The position numbers were made by a program, and so were the translations under genes. From an uncultured Anaerolineaceae bacterium (GTDB taxonomy: Bacteria; Chloroflexota; Anaerolineae; Anaerolineales; Anaerolineaceae), in the NCBI GenBank assembly GCA_937890875.1, contig CALAEB010000122.1, positions 1 to 11,413 of the forward strand: a stretch of DNA of 11,413 nt, read 5' to 3'. The notes beneath the pieces are model-generated. The model did no database searches, was not told where the DNA came from, and saw only the letters and a list, made by a program, of their open reading frames with translations. The stretch's first letter is position 1. Every line of letters starts with the position of its first letter. Shown piece by piece: positions 8,283 to 11,413 of this stretch.

Positions 8283-9858
8283 GCGCGCCTCCTTTAAGTT
8301 CGTGACCGATAGCGGATGCGGTGACAAGCGCTTCTTCGGTTGCTTCTTCCCGCAAAAACTCACCGGTGATTTTTCCTTTCGACATAACGAGAATCCGGTC
8401 CGCTATTGCAATCACCTCTTTCAATTCCGTTGACACAAAAATGATCCCATATCCCTGTGACGCAAGCTTATTCACGATCTGAAAGATTTCGGACTTCGCG
8501 CCAACATCGATCCCGCGGGTCGGCTCATCCAATAATAAGATGGTCGGATCGGTCAATAACGCTCTTGAGACCACAACTTTCTGCTGATTTCCTCCGCTGA
8601 GGGAAGTGATCAGACGGTTCGGATCCGACACCTTGATACTGATTTCTGAAATCTTTTCCGCAACAGCCTTTTTCTCCTCTTTTTTCGAGAGAGAAAACCC
8701 TTTGATATATTTCCTCAGGCTCGAAAGGACAATATTCCCTCCTACGGACATCGTCTGAACCAGGCCGTCGACCTGCCGATTTTCCGGGACAAGAATGATT
8801 CCATCCATGATTCTGCCGGTAATCTTTTTACTTCTCACTTCTTTTCCATGAATAAAAATCGTACCGGTCGCATCTTTCGCGCAGCCGCACAAACATTCAA
8901 ACAACTCGGTCCGTCCCGATCCGACAAATCCATATAAACCCAGGATCTCGCCTTTTCGGACAGTGAAACTGACATGATCGACCGAATATCCGCCGCCGAT
9001 GCGCGGGAGGGTGATATCTTCAACTCGCATCAACTCTTCCCCGAGCTCCCGTTTCTGATAATATGTGAACATCCCCTGTTTTTCACCGACCATCCATCGG
9101 ATGATCCACGAAAGGTCGATATCCCGGATTTTTGCGGCTGCCACCCTTTTTCCGTCGCGTAAAACGGTCACATAATCTCCGATCTGCATCAACTCTTCCA
9201 ATTTGTGGGAAATATAGACAATTGTCACACCCTTTACCAACAGCTCACGCATTAATTGAAACAGGACCGTGACTTCCGAATTGGACAATGCGGAGGTCGG
9301 CTCATCCATAATCAGAATTCGCTTGTTTTCCGAAATCGCCCGGGCAATTTCAATAATTTGCTGCTGCCCAACCCGCAACTCGCCAACCAATCGATCGGGA
9401 TCGATGGGCTGTTCCATTTGGTTTAAAATCCGGACAGTCTCCTCACGTTGAACCTTATTCGAAACAATTCCCTGGTTGAGTTTTTCCCGTCCGATAAAAA
9501 GATTTTCAGTTACGGTCAGATTTGGAAAAATCATCATTTCCTGAAAAATGATCCCGATTCCGTTCTTCCCGGCTTCAATAATTGAACTGTTTTCGATTTG
9601 TTTTCCATTCAGGTACAATTGTCCGGATGTGGGCTGTTCGACGCCGGCCAAAATCTTCATCAGAGTTGATTTCCCGGCTCCGTTTTCACCGACCAGGACA
9701 TTTACCTTTCCCCGATATATTTCAAAATCCACTTCATCCAGCGCAACAGTACCGGGATAAATCTTGGTGATTTTTTCCGCCCGGAAGATCACTTCCTCCT
9801 GTTCCGATGGCGGATTCTCTGCGGCGGCTTTTCTCTCTGCTTTCTCGGTCATGGTCAT
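8275..9858 (-). CDS. Ribose-type ABC importer ATPase with two nucleotide-binding domains (RbsA-like)
   Basis: This 527-residue cytoplasmic ATPase powers the sugar importer. Domain 1 has Walker A GENGAGKST (57-65), a signature LRVGQQQ (161-167) that departs from LSGGQ as is common in this family, Walker B ILIMDEP (181-187) and the H-loop His218. Domain 2 has the degenerate Walker A GFVGSGRTEL (310-319) with Arg in place of Lys, a canonical LSGGNQQ (420-426), Walker B LLLDEP (441-446), and STELKE where an H-loop His would be. Such asymmetry, with one degenerate site, is normal for RbsA/MglA-type proteins. The N-terminal 20 or so residues are a charged extension. ATG 9856-9858 has GAGGA seven bases upstream; a second ATG two codons later is possible. 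The gene starts 3 bp after the DUF2291 gene and overlaps rbsC by 8 bp. Confidence 0.95.
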   Translation of the reverse strand: MTMTEKAERKAAAENPPSEQEEVIFRAEKITKIYPGTVALDEVDFEIYRGKVNVLVGENGAGKSTLMKILAGVEQPTSGQLYLNGKQIENSSIIEAGKNGIGIIFQEMMIFPNLTVTENLFIGREKLNQGIVSNKVQREETVRILNQMEQPIDPDRLVGELRVGQQQIIEIARAISENKRILIMDEPTSALSNSEVTVLFQLMRELLVKGVTIVYISHKLEELMQIGDYVTVLRDGKRVAAAKIRDIDLSWIIRWMVGEKQGMFTYYQKRELGEELMRVEDITLPRIGGGYSVDHVSFTVRKGEILGLYGFVGSGRTELFECLCGCAKDATGTIFIHGKEVRSKKITGRIMDGIILVPENRQVDGLVQTMSVGGNIVLSSLRKYIKGFSLSKKEEKKAVAEKISEISIKVSDPNRLITSLSGGNQQKVVVSRALLTDPTILLLDEPTRGIDVGAKSEIFQIVNKLASQGYGIIFVSTELKEVIAIADRILVMSKGKITGEFLREEATEEALVTASAIGHELKGGAHA

Positions 9859-9861
9859 GGT

Positions 9862-10524
9862 TTATTCCTCTTCTTCGACATATACCGGAGAAATTGTGAC
9901 CGTATCCAAATTAATTTTGGTTTGATTGGTCGTCAGGATCGTAAACATTCCTCCGAAACTGATCTTCTTCCCAACCATCTCAGGCCAATTAAATTGATTA
10001 AAAACCGTATCGCCGACCCGTTTATTGATCTCCTTGGAAACCTGTCCATATTCCGTCTGATCCTTAAAATCGCCGAATTCAATAAAGCCGGAACCATCCC
10101 GAATCGATTCTCCGCTGATTTTCGGTCCGATATTGAGAAACACCTGAATATTTCCATCATAATGATCCAACTGAATTGTGGCGACCCCGTTTTTAGACGA
10201 AACATCGACCGATTCAACCGTTCCGGTTCCGCGAACGCGATAGTTATAAGCGCCGCTGACCGATATTTTTGCAAACTCTGCCGATTTCTCAAGGTTTTCC
10301 CCGATCGCATCCAGCACGACTGCCAGATCAATCGAATCTTCCTGAACCGCAGGCAGCAACTTGCTATCCCAAATACTATCAACAAAAGCGACACGATCAA
10401 ATTTCTCGGATTCAACGACGGCAGCCTGTTCCTGTGTATTGACTACCGTAAATTGCGTTGAACCCCACGCCAGAAAAGCAATAATGACAACAAGCCAAAT
10501 AATCCATTTAATCTTTTTCCCCAT
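9862..10524 (-). CDS. DUF2291 family membrane-anchored protein of sugar-importer operons
   Basis: This 220-residue protein has one N-terminal hydrophobic segment (about 7-20) preceded by lysines, then an exported domain. I recognise the DUF2291 pattern: FVDSIWDSKLLPAV (47-60), NYRVRGTGTVESVD (94-107), and the region around IGPKISGESIRDG-GFIEFGDF-DQTEYGQVSKEIN (132-167). The family is described as predicted periplasmic lipoproteins, but here no lipobox Cys follows the hydrophobic segment (A-F-L-A-W-G-S), so it is more likely held by an uncleaved anchor. The function is unknown. It is sandwiched between the FGGY kinase (16-bp gap) and the ATPase gene (3-bp gap), consistent with an accessory role in this transport system. 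The start is ATG 10522-10524, with a weak AGGG SD about nine bases upstream. Confidence 0.85.
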   Translation of the reverse strand: MGKKIKWIIWLVVIIAFLAWGSTQFTVVNTQEQAAVVESEKFDRVAFVDSIWDSKLLPAVQEDSIDLAVVLDAIGENLEKSAEFAKISVSGAYNYRVRGTGTVESVDVSSKNGVATIQLDHYDGNIQVFLNIGPKISGESIRDGSGFIEFGDFKDQTEYGQVSKEINKRVGDTVFNQFNWPEMVGKKISFGGMFTILTTNQTKINLDTVTISPVYVEEEE

Positions 10525-10540
10525 CGATTTATCCCTGCTT

Positions 10541-11413
10541 TCAAGAAAGGATCTTTTTTACAGCATCAAGCCAACCGGCATAGATTTCATCGACTTTATC
10601 TTTCGGCATTTGCGGCGCGTATTTCGAAAAGCCGGTTTCGATTTGCCGCAGTTCATCCAACCCGCGATAGGTTCCAACTGCTAATCCGCCGGAAAAAACC
10701 GCTCCAAGCGCCGAAAGGTCAACCAAGTTGGAAGCCCACAGTTCACGCTGGTTCAGATCCGCGACAAACTGCATCAGGAACCGGTTTCTGGCCGCGCCGC
10801 CATCCGCATTTAGCTGGAGAAGCGGAATTCCGGCATCTTTTCCCATGACCCGCAGAACATCCGTCACAGTGAAACCAATTCCTTCCAGCGCCGCGCGCGC
10901 AATATGTTCCTTTGTCACGCCGGGAGTTAAACCGAAAATCGCTCCCTGTACATCAGATCGCCAATACGGCGCACTGAATCCGACAAAAGAAGGAACAAAA
11001 ATAACCCCGCCGTTATCCGGAACAGAAACCGCTAAAGCCTCACTTGCTTCCGCACTCGGGATCAGATTCAACTGATCTTTGAGCCAGGCAACCACCGCAC
11101 CGGTAAAATTTGTTATCCCCTCGAAAGCGTAAGTCGGTTCACCCTGCAGCACCCAAGCGAGCGCGGTCACAATTCCATTCTCAGAAAATTTCTTTTCATG
11201 CCCGATATTCATCAGGATCGAAGAACCGGTACCAAAAGTTATTTTCGCCATTCCGGGATCAAATCAGCGTTCGGCGAAAAGTGCAGCCTGGGAATCCCCC
11301 ATCACGCCGGCAATGGGGATCGGTTTGGGAAGAATCCCTTCAAGGTCCGTTTCACCAAAAACGGAGGCGCTTTCCTGAACTACAGGCAATTCAATGGGCG
11401 GCAACCCGAACAT
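10541..11413 (-). CDS. FGGY carbohydrate kinase (glycerol-kinase-like), N-terminus beyond window, with an in-frame TGA
   Basis: This is the C-terminal part of a sugar kinase that would phosphorylate a ketose or polyol with ATP; the rest lies beyond 11413. It holds the end of domain I (FGETDLEGILPKP, IPIAGVMGDSQAALFAER), a TGA at 11264-11266, then FDPGMAKITFGTGSS and the whole of domain II, including the FGGY signature GAIFGLTPGV-(KEHIARAALE) and the ATP-site DGGAARNRFLMQF. Overall it resembles GlpK, but GlpK's substrate-contact GDQQ is GDSQ here, so glycerol is doubtful; a ketopentose or tetritol is possible. The frame is unbroken from the window edge to the stop at 10541 except for that single TGA, which falls where GlpK relatives have Cys. 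If TGA terminates, the product is truncated and the gene is a pseudogene; reinitiation at ATG 11249-11251 has no SD. It is the first visible gene of the importer cluster. Confidence 0.85.
11264..11266 (-). other. In-frame TGA codon within the FGGY kinase
   Basis: Aligned by eye with E. coli GlpK (GQLC, VKEGMAK), this codon (AER, TGA, FDPGMAK) coincides with Cys. One base change (TGC to TGA) explains it. TGA is an ordinary stop in the neighbouring genes, so a reassigned code is excluded. No good bacterial SECIS hairpin was found just downstream. Confidence 0.8.

Noticed and set aside
7224-8363. Longer RbsC-like protein starting at 8363
   Set aside because: It would overlap the ATPase gene by about 90 bases; the ATG at 8280-8282 has an ideal SD and gives the normal family N-terminus.
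10541-11251. Independent short kinase gene starting at ATG 11249-11251
   Set aside because: The ATG lies inside the conserved G-M-A-K motif, has no SD, and the upstream sequence in the same frame is clearly kinase-coding.
11216-11263. Possible SECIS hairpin after the in-frame TGA
   Set aside because: GATC/GATC and CCGG/CCGG arms can pair, but only with a large bulge, and the apical part is AAAA/TTTT around a TAAC loop without the G expected near the start of bacterial SECIS loops. I do not call it.
11249-11266. TGA reassigned to an amino acid in this organism
   Set aside because: TGA is the natural stop of the isomerase, LacI-type regulator, permease, ATPase and kinase genes in the same window.

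Overview
The window is a compact block of sugar-uptake and sugar-catabolism genes, all on the minus strand. I see no RNA genes, insertion sequences or CRISPR arrays. SD sequences are strong (AAGGAGG type), one promoter has a perfect TTGACA box, and several hairpin terminators are present. Neither solute-binding protein has a lipobox cysteine, so both look like soluble periplasmic proteins, which points to a diderm, probably anaerobic and saccharolytic bacterium. I cannot place the genus; Spirochaetes, Chloroflexi and Clostridia relatives are all possible.

Reading in the direction of transcription (high to low coordinates), the first cluster runs from 11413 to about 3840. It encodes the C-terminal part of an FGGY carbohydrate kinase, a DUF2291 membrane-anchored protein, and a ribose-type (CUT2) ABC importer: RbsA-like ATPase, RbsC-like permease and RbsB-like binding protein. 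A hairpin terminator follows, then an L-fucose/L-arabinose isomerase-family protein and an RbsD-type sugar pyranase. Together they suggest this route: import of an aldose, conversion between its ring forms by RbsD, isomerization to a ketose, and phosphorylation by the FGGY kinase. No rbsK-type (PfkB) kinase is visible, so standard ribose catabolism is not what the visible genes encode.

The second cluster runs from about 3770 to 1 and looks like a maltodextrin operon: a LacI/MalR-type repressor, a cytoplasmic neopullulanase-like GH13 enzyme, and the N-terminal 259 residues of a family-1 (MalE-like) binding protein cut by the window edge. Its promoter is unusually clear: TTGACA, a 17-bp spacer and TATGGT. 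The -10 box lies inside a 44-bp nearly perfect palindrome centred on a LacI-family operator. A second, weaker operator copy sits at the repressor's ribosome-binding site.

The most striking anomaly is an in-frame TGA in the FGGY kinase (11264-11266), at a position where glycerol-kinase-type homologues carry Cys. The reading frame is intact on both sides. It is a fresh nonsense mutation, a sequence error, or (less likely, since no convincing SECIS hairpin follows) a selenocysteine codon.
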